In this document: in pieces, positions 18,043-26,821 of the stretch
Layout: every line of letters starts with the position of its first letter
Position numbering within the stretch: position 1 is the stretch's first letter
Translations under genes and position numbers: made by a program
Notes under the pieces: model-generated
The model's database searches: none
Seen by the model: the letters and a program-made list of their open reading frames with translations, nothing else
What the model was told of the DNA's origin: nothing
Assembly: GCA_000270325.1 (NCBI GenBank)
Contig: BA000048.1
Coordinates: 764,800 to 828,799 of the forward strand
Direction: 5' to 3'
Source of the DNA: Candidatus Caldarchaeum subterraneum
GTDB taxonomy: Archaea; Thermoproteota; Nitrososphaeria_A; Caldarchaeales; Caldarchaeaceae
Length of the DNA: 64,000 bases

Positions 18043-18474
18043 TTGATTGGTTTGCTTGATGAAGATGAATTCAGCCGATGGCTCATGATGGCCCGCCGAA
18101 CCTTGGATTCTGCTAGAGGTGACCTTGAGAGGGGTGATTATAGCTGGGCTTGCTTCAAAAGCCATCAAGCGGCGGAATATGCAGTCAAAGCTCTTCTTCG
18201 TGGTGTTGGTGAGACTGCACATGGTCACAGCATCTCTAACTTGGTCAAGAGGTTGTCCACGGTCGATTTCTCGGAAATATTGGAGCAAGCGAAGGCTCTG
18301 GATAAATTCTATGTTCCCACACGTTATCCGGATGCATGGCCTGAGGGAATCCCTGTTGACTATTATACGGAGAAAGATGCTATTGAGGCTTTGAGGTCGG
18401 CGGAGAAGATTTTGGACTGGGTGGTGAGGGTTTGGAAATCGTTAGGCGGCGGAGAGAGCAGCGGGAGGCGGTGA
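18043..18474 (+). CDS. HEPN domain protein (probable toxin of HEPN/MNT pair)
   Basis: A 143-residue helical protein with the HEPN signature GDYSWACFKSHQAAEYAVKALL, followed by RGVGETAH, which fits the RX4-6H RNase motif. HEPN proteins paired with MNT nucleotidyltransferases act as RNA-cleaving toxins neutralised by the partner. The frame opens at a TTG at 18043, with TTG at 18052 also possible; both lie at leaderless distance from the TATA at 18017. It overlaps the MNT gene by 43 nt. Confidence 0.85.
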   Translation: MIGLLDEDEFSRWLMMARRTLDSARGDLERGDYSWACFKSHQAAEYAVKALLRGVGETAHGHSISNLVKRLSTVDFSEILEQAKALDKFYVPTRYPDAWPEGIPVDYYTEKDAIEALRSAEKILDWVVRVWKSLGGGESSGRR

Positions 18475-18779
18475 TTGAGCTGGCGAGAAGCTGGGTTTCG
18501 TCGCTCGGCTTCGAGGTTTCGGCGTTTCTCGTAGGCTCCTACGCCCGGGGTGATTTCAACCTGTGGAGCGATGTCGACATAGTCCTTGTATCCGATGTCT
18601 TCAGCGGCAACCCGCTAAAGAGGCTAGAAAACCTCGACCCGCCGCCCGGGTTCCAAGTCATTCCACTGACGGTTTCGGAGTTTAGGCGGCTTGTGGAGAA
18701 GCGGAACCCGTTGGCGATGGAGGCTCTTGAACATGGTGTCGTGCTGAGGGATGACTTGAGGATTAGGGGTGGTGTTTAG
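18432..18779 (+). CDS. MNT-type minimal nucleotidyltransferase (probable antitoxin)
   Basis: A 115-residue protein with the nucleotidyltransferase motif GSYARGDFNLWSDVDIV (GSx10DxD), about residues 35-52. In HEPN/MNT modules this enzyme modifies the HEPN partner near its active site and silences it. Translation starts inside the HEPN gene at a TTG, consistent with coupling. The charged N-terminus (VRRRREQRE) lies in the overlap. Confidence 0.85.
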   Translation: MEIVRRRREQREAVIELARSWVSSLGFEVSAFLVGSYARGDFNLWSDVDIVLVSDVFSGNPLKRLENLDPPPGFQVIPLTVSEFRRLVEKRNPLAMEALEHGVVLRDDLRIRGGV

Positions 18780-18884
18780 GCGGGTTTGTGGTGAAGAAAG
18801 CCTTAGTCAAAACATTACCATACAACACATCAACAGCTGTGAAAACGGTGTTAGGACAAGTTTATAGGGTTTGGTGCTGTGTTT

Positions 18885-19452
18885 ATGACGGTGTTGATTA
18901 AGGAAGAGCTCCTGCGTCTCCTCAAAGAGGACCAAGAGTTCAGATACGCGGTAGCAGGCCTCATCGGCTACAAAGAAATACTCGAGAGAATAGACAACAA
19001 CACCGCAGCCATCAAAGCCCTACAAGAACAAGTCACAGAACACAGCAAAGACATAAAAGCTCTACAGAGTCAAGTGGCAGAGCTCGGCCGGGCTTTGGTT
19101 GCTCTAGGTGCTAGATGGGGACTTCTTTCAGAGAGGCGATGAAAAATATTGTGGAGAAGGTGTTTGGAGGAACTGTTGACAAGTGGGCGAAATATGACTA
19201 TGAGGGGCTGGTTTACGGCAGGCCTGCCATCGTTGAGGTCGACCTAATCATCAAAGATGATACGCATCTGCTTGTTGAGGCTAAATCAAGCATAAGCAAA
19301 GGAGATGTGGCTGAGCTTTTCCGCAAAGCACAGCTATACGAAAAAGAAGTGGGCGTTAAGCCGATGCTCGCTATAGTCTCGCCCTATGTGGCCGATGCGG
19401 CTAGAAAATTGGCTGAGGAACTTGCATCGATGTCTACACAGCGCTCTTATAG
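18885..19452 (+). pseudogene. frameshifted coiled-coil PD-(D/E)XK nuclease-like gene (DUF3782-like)
   Basis: Two pieces in different frames make one protein. The first gives an N-terminal helix, a coiled coil (NNTAAIKALQEQV, KDIKALQSQVAEL) and ALGARWGLLSE. The second resumes with FREAMKNIVEKVFGG and carries VEVDLIIKDDTHLLVEAKSS, the PD-(D/E)XK core (D, then ExK). A frameshift lies at about 19117-19142. A second lies near 19424: restoring one base after GAACTT would continue as GIDVYTALL to a TAG at 19450-19452, a normal family end. TTTATAGG at 18861-18868 suits the ATG at 18885. It follows the HEPN/MNT pair. Confidence 0.75.
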
Positions 19453-19499
19453 GGCCGTCACTCAAACTTATTAATCGTGGTTTGTGTGTTGAATTGGTT

Positions 19500-20126
19500 A
19501 TGCCTGAGCCTGTTGTCCGTGTGGTTGGTAAAGCCGCTCCGCTTGAGGCTGATGACGTGGACACCGACCAGATTATCCCCGCCGAGTTTCTGAAGGTTAT
19601 CGAGAGACGGGGCCTCGGCAAATACCTGTTCTACAGGTGGCGCTACGATGAACAGGGTCGTCTAAAGGGAGACTTTGTCCTCGACAGGCCTGAGTACAGG
19701 GATGCGAAGATACTTGTCGCGGGGAGGAACTTCGGCATAGGCTCCTCACGTGAAAACGCTGTCTGGGCCTTGACGGATTTTGGGATAAGATGCGTCATCG
19801 CCTCAAGCTTCGGCGACATCTTCTACACCAACGCCAGCAAAAACGGCCTCGTCTGCATCAAGCTACCCGACGAAACCGTGACAAGGCTGCGCAACAAAGC
19901 CAAAACCACCGCCCTCAACCTCGCCGTCGACCTCAGCACCCAAACCATACAAGCCGAAGGCGAAACCATCCCCTTCAACATCGAGCCACACATCAGAGAA
20001 AGACTGGTCAAAGGACTCGACGACATCCAAATCACCCTCGAAAAATACATCGACAAAATAGCCGAATACGAGGCCCGCATGCCCGAGTTCCTCAAACCAA
20101 AACCACGTGGAATAATAGTGGAATAG
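19500..20126 (+). CDS. leuD: 3-isopropylmalate dehydratase small subunit, bacterial-type
   Basis: A 208-residue small subunit that, with LeuC (not in this window), isomerises 2- to 3-isopropylmalate in leucine synthesis. It has DVDTDQIIPAEFL, LFYRWRYDEQGRL, and SSFGDIFYTNASKNGL. The 208-residue length and FYRWRY loop match the bacterial LeuD type; the common archaeal form is about 165 residues. The usual GSSREHAPWAL reads GSSRENAVWAL, with His changed to Asn. TTATTAAT at about 19469-19475 lies 26 nt or so before the ATG. It converges on the leuA-ilvBNC operon. Confidence 0.9.
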   Translation: MPEPVVRVVGKAAPLEADDVDTDQIIPAEFLKVIERRGLGKYLFYRWRYDEQGRLKGDFVLDRPEYRDAKILVAGRNFGIGSSRENAVWALTDFGIRCVIASSFGDIFYTNASKNGLVCIKLPDETVTRLRNKAKTTALNLAVDLSTQTIQAEGETIPFNIEPHIRERLVKGLDDIQITLEKYIDKIAEYEARMPEFLKPKPRGIIVE

Positions 20127-20144
20127 AGGCGGGGTGGATGGGTT

Positions 20145-20609
20145 TTGAGGAAGCCCGTCCCCTTCGTCCCAACACCTTACCCAATCGTTAGGAGAATGCT
20201 TGACCTTGCCGGTGTCGACGAGGGCGAGACGGTGCTTGACCTCGGATGCGGCGACGGCCGGATACTTTTCACCGCCGCCGAAGAATATGGCGCAAAGGCC
20301 ATAGGCTACGAGCTGCGGCCCAGCCTCGTCAACTTTATCAGAGAAAAAGCCAAGCTGATGCGGCTCGATGAAATGGTGCATGTCATCAAACAGGATTTCA
20401 CAGCTTCTCCGCTCCCGGACGCGGATGTGATAACCCTCTATCTCACGAGAGATGTGCTCAGTCTCATAAAACCCCGTCTCGAAGCAGCTCTCAGCAGAGG
20501 AGCGCGGATAGTTTCCCACGGATTCAGCATACCGGGGCTGATGCCTGCGGAGGTTGAAAAAAGAGAGGGAAAAGTGGTCTATCTTTACAGGGGTCTTAAA
20601 CGCGTTTAG
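20145..20609 (+). CDS. SAM-dependent methyltransferase, aKMT-like protein lysine methyltransferase
   Basis: A compact class I methyltransferase of 154 residues. It has [15 protein letters not shown] at the N-terminus, motif [12 protein letters not shown], and C-terminal LKPRLEAAL-like and [11 protein letters not shown] segments. The order and wording closely resemble the crenarchaeal broad-specificity lysine methyltransferase aKMT, which methylates many cellular proteins. That is recalled family knowledge, not an alignment. The start is a TTG at 20145, 18 nt after leuD. The stop overlaps convergent ilvC by 4 nt. Confidence 0.75.
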   Translation: MRKPVPFVPTPYPIVRRMLDLAGVDEGETVLDLGCGDGRILFTAAEEYGAKAIGYELRPSLVNFIREKAKLMRLDEMVHVIKQDFTASPLPDADVITLYLTRDVLSLIKPRLEAALSRGARIVSHGFSIPGLMPAEVEKREGKVVYLYRGLKRV

Positions 20610-21583
20610 ATGTTTGCCATTTTCCTGATTTTTTCGCCAACTTTCTCAATCTGGTGGTCCGCCATCTTCTTCATCAAGTCGTTGAGAATCTCGTAGCTGC
20701 GCGGGTTGCCTGTCCATGTTTCGACGAACTCGCCCGACTTGATTCGTGCAAGTGCTTTCTCCATGTTTTTCCGCACATGGCTGTCCACTATCTGGGGGCC
20801 GACTGTTAAGCCTCCGTATTTCGCAGTGTCCGACACCGCCTTCAACATGTGCGTGATTCCGCCTTGATAGATGAGGTCAACTATCAGCTTCAGCTCATTC
20901 AAAACCTCGAAATAAGCCAGCTCCGGTGGATACCCGTTTTCAACCAAGACCTCGAACCCGTTGCGGATGAGCTCCATCACTCCACCCACAAGCACAGCCT
21001 GCTCACCGAACAAATCCGTCTCCGTCTCATCCTTGAAAGTTGTCTCGATGACACCTGCCCGTGAGCATCCGCAGGCCTTCGCCATAGCCAGCGCTGTTTC
21101 AAGAGCGTGTCCCGTATAGTTTTGGCCAACGCCCACCAGCGCGGGAACACCTTTCCCCTGAAGATAGAGCTCACGCATCCTCGGCCCGGGAGCCTTGGGC
21201 GCCATCAAAACCACATCCACGTTAGGCGGCGGAACAATTTGGCGAAAATGTATGTTGTAGCCGTGGGAGAAGCCGAGTGTTTTCCCCGCTTTCATGTGGC
21301 GATGTATTTTTTCTTTGTAGAGCATGGGCTGCTCGGGGTCGGGTATGAGAATATGTATGACGTCGCCGATTTTCGCCGCCTCCTCGATAGGCAGTGGATT
21401 AAACCCGTCTTCGACAGCTTTTTTCCACGACGAGCCTCCTTCCCGGAGGCCTACGACCACGTCGAGACCCGAGTCACGCATGTTCAAAGCCTGTGCACGG
21501 CCTTGGCTGCCGTAGCCGATGACCGCTATCTTTTTTCCCCTCAGCACATCGAGGGAGATGTCGCCGTCATAGTACACTTTCAT
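20606..21583 (-). CDS. ilvC: ketol-acid reductoisomerase
   Basis: A class I enzyme of 325 residues that isomerises and reduces acetolactate (or acetohydroxybutyrate) with NAD(P)H. The N-terminal Rossmann domain has [21 protein letters not shown] and [11 protein letters not shown]; the C-terminal knotted domain has [16 protein letters not shown], with the metal-binding acidic residues, and the [20 protein letters not shown] segment. It is the last gene of the leuA-ilvB-ilvN-ilvC cluster, 27 nt after ilvN. Confidence 0.97.
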   Translation of the reverse strand: MKVYYDGDISLDVLRGKKIAVIGYGSQGRAQALNMRDSGLDVVVGLREGGSSWKKAVEDGFNPLPIEEAAKIGDVIHILIPDPEQPMLYKEKIHRHMKAGKTLGFSHGYNIHFRQIVPPPNVDVVLMAPKAPGPRMRELYLQGKGVPALVGVGQNYTGHALETALAMAKACGCSRAGVIETTFKDETETDLFGEQAVLVGGVMELIRNGFEVLVENGYPPELAYFEVLNELKLIVDLIYQGGITHMLKAVSDTAKYGGLTVGPQIVDSHVRKNMEKALARIKSGEFVETWTGNPRSYEILNDLMKKMADHQIEKVGEKIRKMANI

Positions 21584-21610
21584 GTCTTATCAACATGGGA
21601 GATGGTGTAT

Positions 21611-21850
21611 TTATTTGATTTGTTTGAGGAGGGCGGTTGACTTGTAGTAGGGGAAGTTGAGGAGTTTGTGGGCGAGCCAGTCGGCTTTGTTTTCCTCGCC
21701 CTCGAGCATGAGGATTGCCGAGAGCTTGTCGTCGCCGGTTCTATGGATGTTTATGGATTCTATTGAGAGGTTGCCCTGCTTGACTGTTAGCATCATTTTG
21801 GCGACTGCGTCGTGGCTGTTGACCAGCTCGACGAAGAGGAGAAACTTCAA
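21611..21850 (-). CDS. ilvN: acetolactate synthase small subunit, single ACT domain
   Basis: A short ACT-domain protein of 79 residues (FLLFVELVNSHDAVAKMM, then NLSIESINIHR) that should regulate or activate IlvB. The likely start is the TTG at 21850, which overlaps the ilvB stop codon; GGGGAG lies just upstream. Usual IlvN proteins are about 160 residues with a second C-terminal domain, absent here. E. coli IlvM is similarly short. Confidence 0.8.
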   Translation of the reverse strand: MKFLLFVELVNSHDAVAKMMLTVKQGNLSIESINIHRTGDDKLSAILMLEGEENKADWLAHKLLNFPYYKSTALLKQIK

Positions 21851-23577
21851 GTAGACATTCTCCCCGCTGCGACCATTCGCTGGCTGAGGTCGAACCCGGG
21901 CGGAAGCTTCACATCCTCCAGCCATCTTCCCGGCGGAACCATCGGGAAAACAAGCTCGCCAGTGTCAACAGGCACGTCAACGGTTAGGGCCGAGTTTGTT
22001 CTCACAGCACGCATCACCACCTTCAACAACTCGTCATAGCTTTCAACCCGAACAGCCTCGACGCCAAACGCCTCGGAGAGCTTGACAAGGTCTGTCCGGT
22101 CGTTGTATTCGACGTCCTTGTACCGCTTGTTGTAGAACATGTCCTGCCACTGCTTCACCATGCCGAGGGAGCGGTTGTCGAAAATCACGGTTATCACGGG
22201 TAGGTCGTAATCGGCTACGCATGCGAGGGTTTGGCAGGTCATGAGGAAGCTGCCGTCGCCGTCGAGGTTCATCACAATTCTGTCGGGTGCTGCTGCTTTT
22301 GCCCCGAAAGCAGCCGGCAACCCGAACCCCATGGTCCCGAGGCCGCCGCTGGTCAGCCATGTTCCCGGTGTCCTGTTTTTCCAGAAAAGCTGGGCCCACA
22401 TCTGATGCTGTCCAACCCCTGTCGAGACAATTGTGTCTGGCGGGACAGCGTCTGTCAACAGTGAGACAACTTTCCACGAATGTAGCACACGGCCGTCATC
22501 CATGGCCATCATGTATTCCTCGTATGCTTCACCGATTTCCCGCAGCTTCTTCGCCAGCTGGCACTCAGGCCTGCGTGCCACGATGGCTTTGGTGTATTCG
22601 ACAAGCTCCGCCAACACTTTCCGCGCGTCTCCGGGAAGGGAAACGGTTGGGCGAACGTTTTTTCCGAACTCGCTGGCGTCGATGTCTATGTGGATGGTTT
22701 TCCTGTTTTTCTCAAACTCTTTGGCCGGGCCTATCGCTCTGTCCGAGAGTCTTGAGCCGATGCATATGACGAGGTCTGACTCGACTATGGCTAGGTCCGC
22801 CTCCACTCTGCCATGCATTCCCACGACACCCAATACGAGCGGATGGTCCTCGGGCACCGCTCCCTTACCCATCGTCGTGGTAACAATCGGCGCGGCAATA
22901 TGCTCAGCCAGCTCCAGAATTTCTTTTCCAGCCATGCTGTAAACCGCGCCGCCTCCCACAAGCAGCACAGGCTTCTCCGCCTCCGCTATCAGCTTCGCCG
23001 CCTGCTTGATGGACTCGATGTCTGGCTCGGGGAGAGGTCTGTTGAAAAGCGGCTCGGGCTGGATGTCATAGTTTTCCTCCACCTCTTCCATGAAGACGTC
23101 GCGTGGGAGGTCGAGTAGTGTTGGGCCGGGTCGGTGATGCGCGGCGATGTGGTAGGCGTTGACGAATTCTTGGAGAACTCTATGCGGGTCTTTGACGGTG
23201 ACGGCGTATTTGATGTGTGGGAGGACTAGGCCGACGATGTCTGCTTCTTGGAAGGCGTCGGTGCCCATGAAGGAGCGCACCACTTGTCCTGTTATCGCGA
23301 CGACGGGTGAGCTGTCCATGTAGGCGTCGACGAGGCCTGTTATCAGGTTAGTGGCCCCGGGCCCGGATGTTCCGCTGCATATTCCGGGTCTCCGCTTGAC
23401 ACGTCCATAGCCCTCCGCCGCGTGGGCTGCCTGCTGCTCGTGTCTCATCAAGATACTCTTGATGTCGGAGTCGCGTAGGGCGTCGTAGAAGGGCATGTTG
23501 GCTCCGCCGGGTATGCCGAAGACATACTCTACACCTTTTTTCTCCATCATCTTAACTAATGCATCGGCTGCCCTCAT
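21847..23577 (-). CDS. ilvB: acetolactate synthase large subunit
   Basis: A 576-residue thiamine-diphosphate enzyme making acetolactate or acetohydroxybutyrate. The N-terminal domain has YVFGIPGGANMPFYDAL and the catalytic Glu region MRHEQQAAHAAEGYGR; the C-terminal domain has NLDGDGSFLM and the closing NR of the GDG-NN-type motif. The 4-nt overlap with leuA and the overlap with ilvN indicate tight coupling in a leuA-ilvB-ilvN-ilvC operon. Confidence 0.96.
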   Translation of the reverse strand: MRAADALVKMMEKKGVEYVFGIPGGANMPFYDALRDSDIKSILMRHEQQAAHAAEGYGRVKRRPGICSGTSGPGATNLITGLVDAYMDSSPVVAITGQVVRSFMGTDAFQEADIVGLVLPHIKYAVTVKDPHRVLQEFVNAYHIAAHHRPGPTLLDLPRDVFMEEVEENYDIQPEPLFNRPLPEPDIESIKQAAKLIAEAEKPVLLVGGGAVYSMAGKEILELAEHIAAPIVTTTMGKGAVPEDHPLVLGVVGMHGRVEADLAIVESDLVICIGSRLSDRAIGPAKEFEKNRKTIHIDIDASEFGKNVRPTVSLPGDARKVLAELVEYTKAIVARRPECQLAKKLREIGEAYEEYMMAMDDGRVLHSWKVVSLLTDAVPPDTIVSTGVGQHQMWAQLFWKNRTPGTWLTSGGLGTMGFGLPAAFGAKAAAPDRIVMNLDGDGSFLMTCQTLACVADYDLPVITVIFDNRSLGMVKQWQDMFYNKRYKDVEYNDRTDLVKLSEAFGVEAVRVESYDELLKVVMRAVRTNSALTVDVPVDTGELVFPMVPPGRWLEDVKLPPGFDLSQRMVAAGRMST

Positions 23578-25097
23578 TCTGTCTCCAGCCTCCTCTGTTC
23601 AAACAAGAGTTGGTGAACCGCGCTCGTGAAAGCAGAGACAACAGCCAGCGAAGGGTCGGGTCCTATTCCTCGGCCAACAAACTCAACGCCTCCAGATGCG
23701 AGGACGACCTCTGCCTCGGAGCTCTGGCCGCCGGCGAACGGGGCATGTATCTTGTAGTCGATTATCTGGAAGTCGGTGATTCGCTGGGCCGCGTTTGTGA
23801 CGGCATTTAACGCCGCTTCTACGGCTGACGCTCCCTCACCGTCGCCCGTGACAAGCTCGCCTGCAACCATTAAATCAACCTGAGCCTTGAAAACGTTTCC
23901 AGCCAGCATTAGAAACAGGTTTTTGACGTAGGAGCGCTGCTGGCTCCGCCGGCCGTAAACCTCCTCCGCATAGTTGAGCACAATCTCCTCCGAAACCTTT
24001 CCACCGGAGTCCGCGAACTCCTTTATTCGTCTAAGTATCTGCGACATCTTCTCCCGGTCGACGGTGAAGCCATATTCTCTGAGGAAGGCCTCGAGCCCGT
24101 GGATTCCCGAGTGTTTGCCGAAAACTATTCTGCGTCGTCTGCCGAAGACCTCTGGCATCACGGGTTCATAGGTGCGGGGGTTGCCGAGGACACCGTGTAC
24201 ATGTATTCCGCTTTCGTGTGCAAATGCGTTGTCGCCGACTATCGCCTTGTTCTTCGGCACAGTTATGCCCATGAGCCTCTCAACAAGCCTTGATACTCTG
24301 AAAATTTTTTCAAACTTTATCCCTGTTTCGACGCCGTAGAGAAACCTGAGAGCGGCTACAATCTCCTCCAAGCTCGCGTTTCCAGCTCTCTCGCCTATGC
24401 CGTTGACGGTCGCGTGAACAATCTCGGCACCCGCCTCCACACCGGCCAACGAGTTTGCGACCGCGAGGCCGAAGTCGTCGTGGCAGTGGACAGCGACAGG
24501 GATTTTGACCGTGTTCCTTACCTCGGTAACTATCTTTTTCATGGCGAGTGGGATGGCTGTGCCGACTGTGTCGGGGATGTCTACGCTGTGGGCGCCTGCT
24601 TCTTCAACGGCTTTGAAGACCCGTAGCAGAAAAGGCAGCTCTGTGCGTGTCGCGTCTTCGGCTGAGAAGTGGACGGTGAAGCCGTATGATTTGGCGTATT
24701 CCACGGCTGAGACGGCTTTCTCGTATGCTTGTTCGCGGGTGAGGCGGAGCTTGTGCTGGAGGTGGATGTCGGATGTGGCTATGAAGACGTGTATCCACTC
24801 GGGCTCCACCTTGGCGGCGGCGTCTATGTCGGCTTTCTCGCAGCGCGACAGGACACAGACCTTGGCGCCGAGACCCATGCCCGTTATCTCCTTGATGGCC
24901 GATGACTCGCCGAGGGAAACAGGCGGAAACCCTGCCTCGATAACGTCGACACCAAGGTCAGCCAAAGCCTCAGCCAGCCTAACCTTGTCAGCAGGCCTCA
25001 AAGCAGCTCCAGCAGTCTGCTCACCGTCGCGAAGCGTCGTGTCAAAGACCAAAACCCTCTCCGGCAGCCTAAAGTCTAGAAAATCACGCCAAGCCAT
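23574..25097 (-). CDS. leuA: 2-isopropylmalate synthase
   Basis: A 507-residue DRE-TIM acyltransferase condensing acetyl-CoA with 2-oxoisovalerate. It has [41 protein letters not shown] and HESGIHVHG, followed by a C-terminal regulatory domain (about 375-507) typical of leucine-feedback LeuA. Citramalate synthase is the main alternative and cannot be excluded. The neighbours ilvB, ilvN and ilvC favour LeuA. It heads the operon. Confidence 0.9.
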   Translation of the reverse strand: MAWRDFLDFRLPERVLVFDTTLRDGEQTAGAALRPADKVRLAEALADLGVDVIEAGFPPVSLGESSAIKEITGMGLGAKVCVLSRCEKADIDAAAKVEPEWIHVFIATSDIHLQHKLRLTREQAYEKAVSAVEYAKSYGFTVHFSAEDATRTELPFLLRVFKAVEEAGAHSVDIPDTVGTAIPLAMKKIVTEVRNTVKIPVAVHCHDDFGLAVANSLAGVEAGAEIVHATVNGIGERAGNASLEEIVAALRFLYGVETGIKFEKIFRVSRLVERLMGITVPKNKAIVGDNAFAHESGIHVHGVLGNPRTYEPVMPEVFGRRRRIVFGKHSGIHGLEAFLREYGFTVDREKMSQILRRIKEFADSGGKVSEEIVLNYAEEVYGRRSQQRSYVKNLFLMLAGNVFKAQVDLMVAGELVTGDGEGASAVEAALNAVTNAAQRITDFQIIDYKIHAPFAGGQSSEAEVVLASGGVEFVGRGIGPDPSLAVVSAFTSAVHQLLFEQRRLETE

Positions 25098-25225
25098 AAC
25101 ACATCACCACAAAACCCACAGTAGAGGAGACGGCGACAGAGGAGCTCAGAAACCAAACCGGCGAAGCAATAATCTCACTCCTCTTCACCAACACTGGTCA
25201 AGAAATATATAACGTTTTTGCCGTT
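25098..25225 (-). other. leuA leader region with a possible short upstream reading frame
   Basis: TATATATT at about 25206-25213 reads toward leuA but lies some 110 nt before its ATG, so the transcript should carry an unusually long leader for this genome. Within it, a GTG-started frame of about 36 codons (25194 to just inside leuA) encodes a Val/Ile/Leu-rich peptide. No clear terminator hairpin is visible. Whether it is translated is unknown. Confidence 0.3.
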
Positions 25226-26788
25226 TCATTCAGCATATTTTTCAGCGGCTGTTGTCTCGGTTATGCCGAGTTTTTTGAGGAGTGGTTTGATGTTGGGTTT
25301 GGATGTGCCGGCGGTTTTGGCTGCGAACTCGGCTATCATGGGTAGGTATTTTGTGTAGAGGCTGAGGCGTTTGGCGGCGGCCTCTCGCTTCTCTATGCGT
25401 GAGAGGTAGAGTTTGAGGTTGCGGCCGCATTCGCGGAGAGCCATGGTGAGCTCCCGCTCTATCTCGGGCCTGTCGGCTATGGCTTCTTTTCCGACGGTTT
25501 TGTAGGGAACCTTGGTGGAGCAGATGCTTGTGAACACCGCGAGAGGAGCGGGCTTAGGCACCTTATAGTTCGACCAGTCAATCTTCTCCTCAACAACCTT
25601 CCACGCCACATCAGCTCTCTCATCATATAGGAGGGGAATCTTGTTGGCAAATCGGAAAAGCATGATGGTCTCTGTTACGGGTATGGTGCCGCCGTATGCG
25701 ACGGCCGCCTCGACTATGAAGGGGTGGCCGCTGTATGATGATGGCTCACGCTGCACAACGTATACGAAGTCGGGGTTGAAGATTCGCCTGATGCCTGCTT
25801 CGAGGAAGTCTTTTCCAACGGGGCTTAGCGGAGTGGGGTCGGGTGGCCTAAACTTGTCGTAGCGCTTGAATGCGTCGACCAAGGCTGTGACCTGTTCATG
25901 GCTCAGTTTCCTCGGGCTGGTCTCGGGCTTCAGCCCAGCCAGCTCAAGAACTTCTTTAGCAGTTTTGGGCCCAATTTTCTGGAAACTTGTTGTGAGGAAG
26001 GTGAGCAGGTTCCGGGCCTTGGTCTCCAAAAGCATCCGCGACATCATCTCAACATCTACTCCCACGGGATGTGGAAGCGTTTCCCGCGGCGGCTCAGGCA
26101 CCTTCTCAACCATGCGTGGATAATGGTAGAGACGGCCTTTGCTGTCGATGAATGTGAGGGATGCATGTGGGTTGACGATGGCCGTGTGCTTGATGTAGTC
26201 GAGGATTTTCGCCCTCGCCCCCGGATAATCCGCTTCTAGGCTGAACTCGACAGAGGTTCCCCGCCAGCCACCGGGGCTAGGCTTTTTCTCGGAGCTTATT
26301 ATCCGTGGCCTGTTCTCCACAACGTCTATCATAAGCTCGTAGATGTGGAGGGTTTTGCCGTCGGTGCTGGACATTATTTTCGCGGGCTTGTTGGTGGTTA
26401 TCTGTCCATATAGCAGGGCCATGGTTCCGCCGAGGCCGAAGGTTCCACGCGACTGCTTGAACCCGTATTTGCTGCCGTAGAGCACCGTCGCAAAAGCCGA
26501 CGGAATCTTGTCCCCCGGCACGCCCACGCCGTTGTCCACAACCCTCAGCCTATACACACCCCTCTCCGAATCCTCCTCACCAAGCTCAATCAAAACCTCG
26601 GGCAGAATACGGCCCATCTCAGCCGCGTCAAGAGAGTTCTCAACAAGCTCGCGTATGCTCATGTAAAGGCTTCTCGCAGGGCTGCTGAACCCCGCGATAT
26701 CCCTGTTCTTGTAGAAAAACTCGCTGGGAGAAATCGCCCTATACACGATGTTTTCCCCACGCTCAACGGAGGTCTCGACCATAACCAA
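25226..26788 (-). CDS. top6B: DNA topoisomerase VI subunit B
   Basis: The 520-residue ATPase subunit of the type IIB topoisomerase. The GHKL/Bergerat fold is seen as SIRELVENSLDAAE (N-box), VVDNGVGVP (G1) and GTFGLGGTMALLYGQ (G2); a helix-two-turn-helix region and transducer domain follow with LFRFANKIPLLYD. The partner subunit A, which cuts DNA, is not adjacent or elsewhere in the window. An ATG two codons downstream (26782) is an equally good start. Confidence 0.95.
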   Translation of the reverse strand: MVMVETSVERGENIVYRAISPSEFFYKNRDIAGFSSPARSLYMSIRELVENSLDAAEMGRILPEVLIELGEEDSERGVYRLRVVDNGVGVPGDKIPSAFATVLYGSKYGFKQSRGTFGLGGTMALLYGQITTNKPAKIMSSTDGKTLHIYELMIDVVENRPRIISSEKKPSPGGWRGTSVEFSLEADYPGARAKILDYIKHTAIVNPHASLTFIDSKGRLYHYPRMVEKVPEPPRETLPHPVGVDVEMMSRMLLETKARNLLTFLTTSFQKIGPKTAKEVLELAGLKPETSPRKLSHEQVTALVDAFKRYDKFRPPDPTPLSPVGKDFLEAGIRRIFNPDFVYVVQREPSSYSGHPFIVEAAVAYGGTIPVTETIMLFRFANKIPLLYDERADVAWKVVEEKIDWSNYKVPKPAPLAVFTSICSTKVPYKTVGKEAIADRPEIERELTMALRECGRNLKLYLSRIEKREAAAKRLSLYTKYLPMIAEFAAKTAGTSKPNIKPLLKKLGITETTAAEKYAE

Positions 26789-26821
26789 GACACCCGGTTC
26801 TGTCTCTGTATTAAATCCTCG

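Noticed and set aside
21880-21910. A T-loop-like GGGTTCGACCTC on the minus strand, as in a tRNA 3' arm
   Set aside because: It encodes part of the IlvB C-terminus (PPGFDLSQR), and no acceptor, D-arm or anticodon stem can be paired with it.
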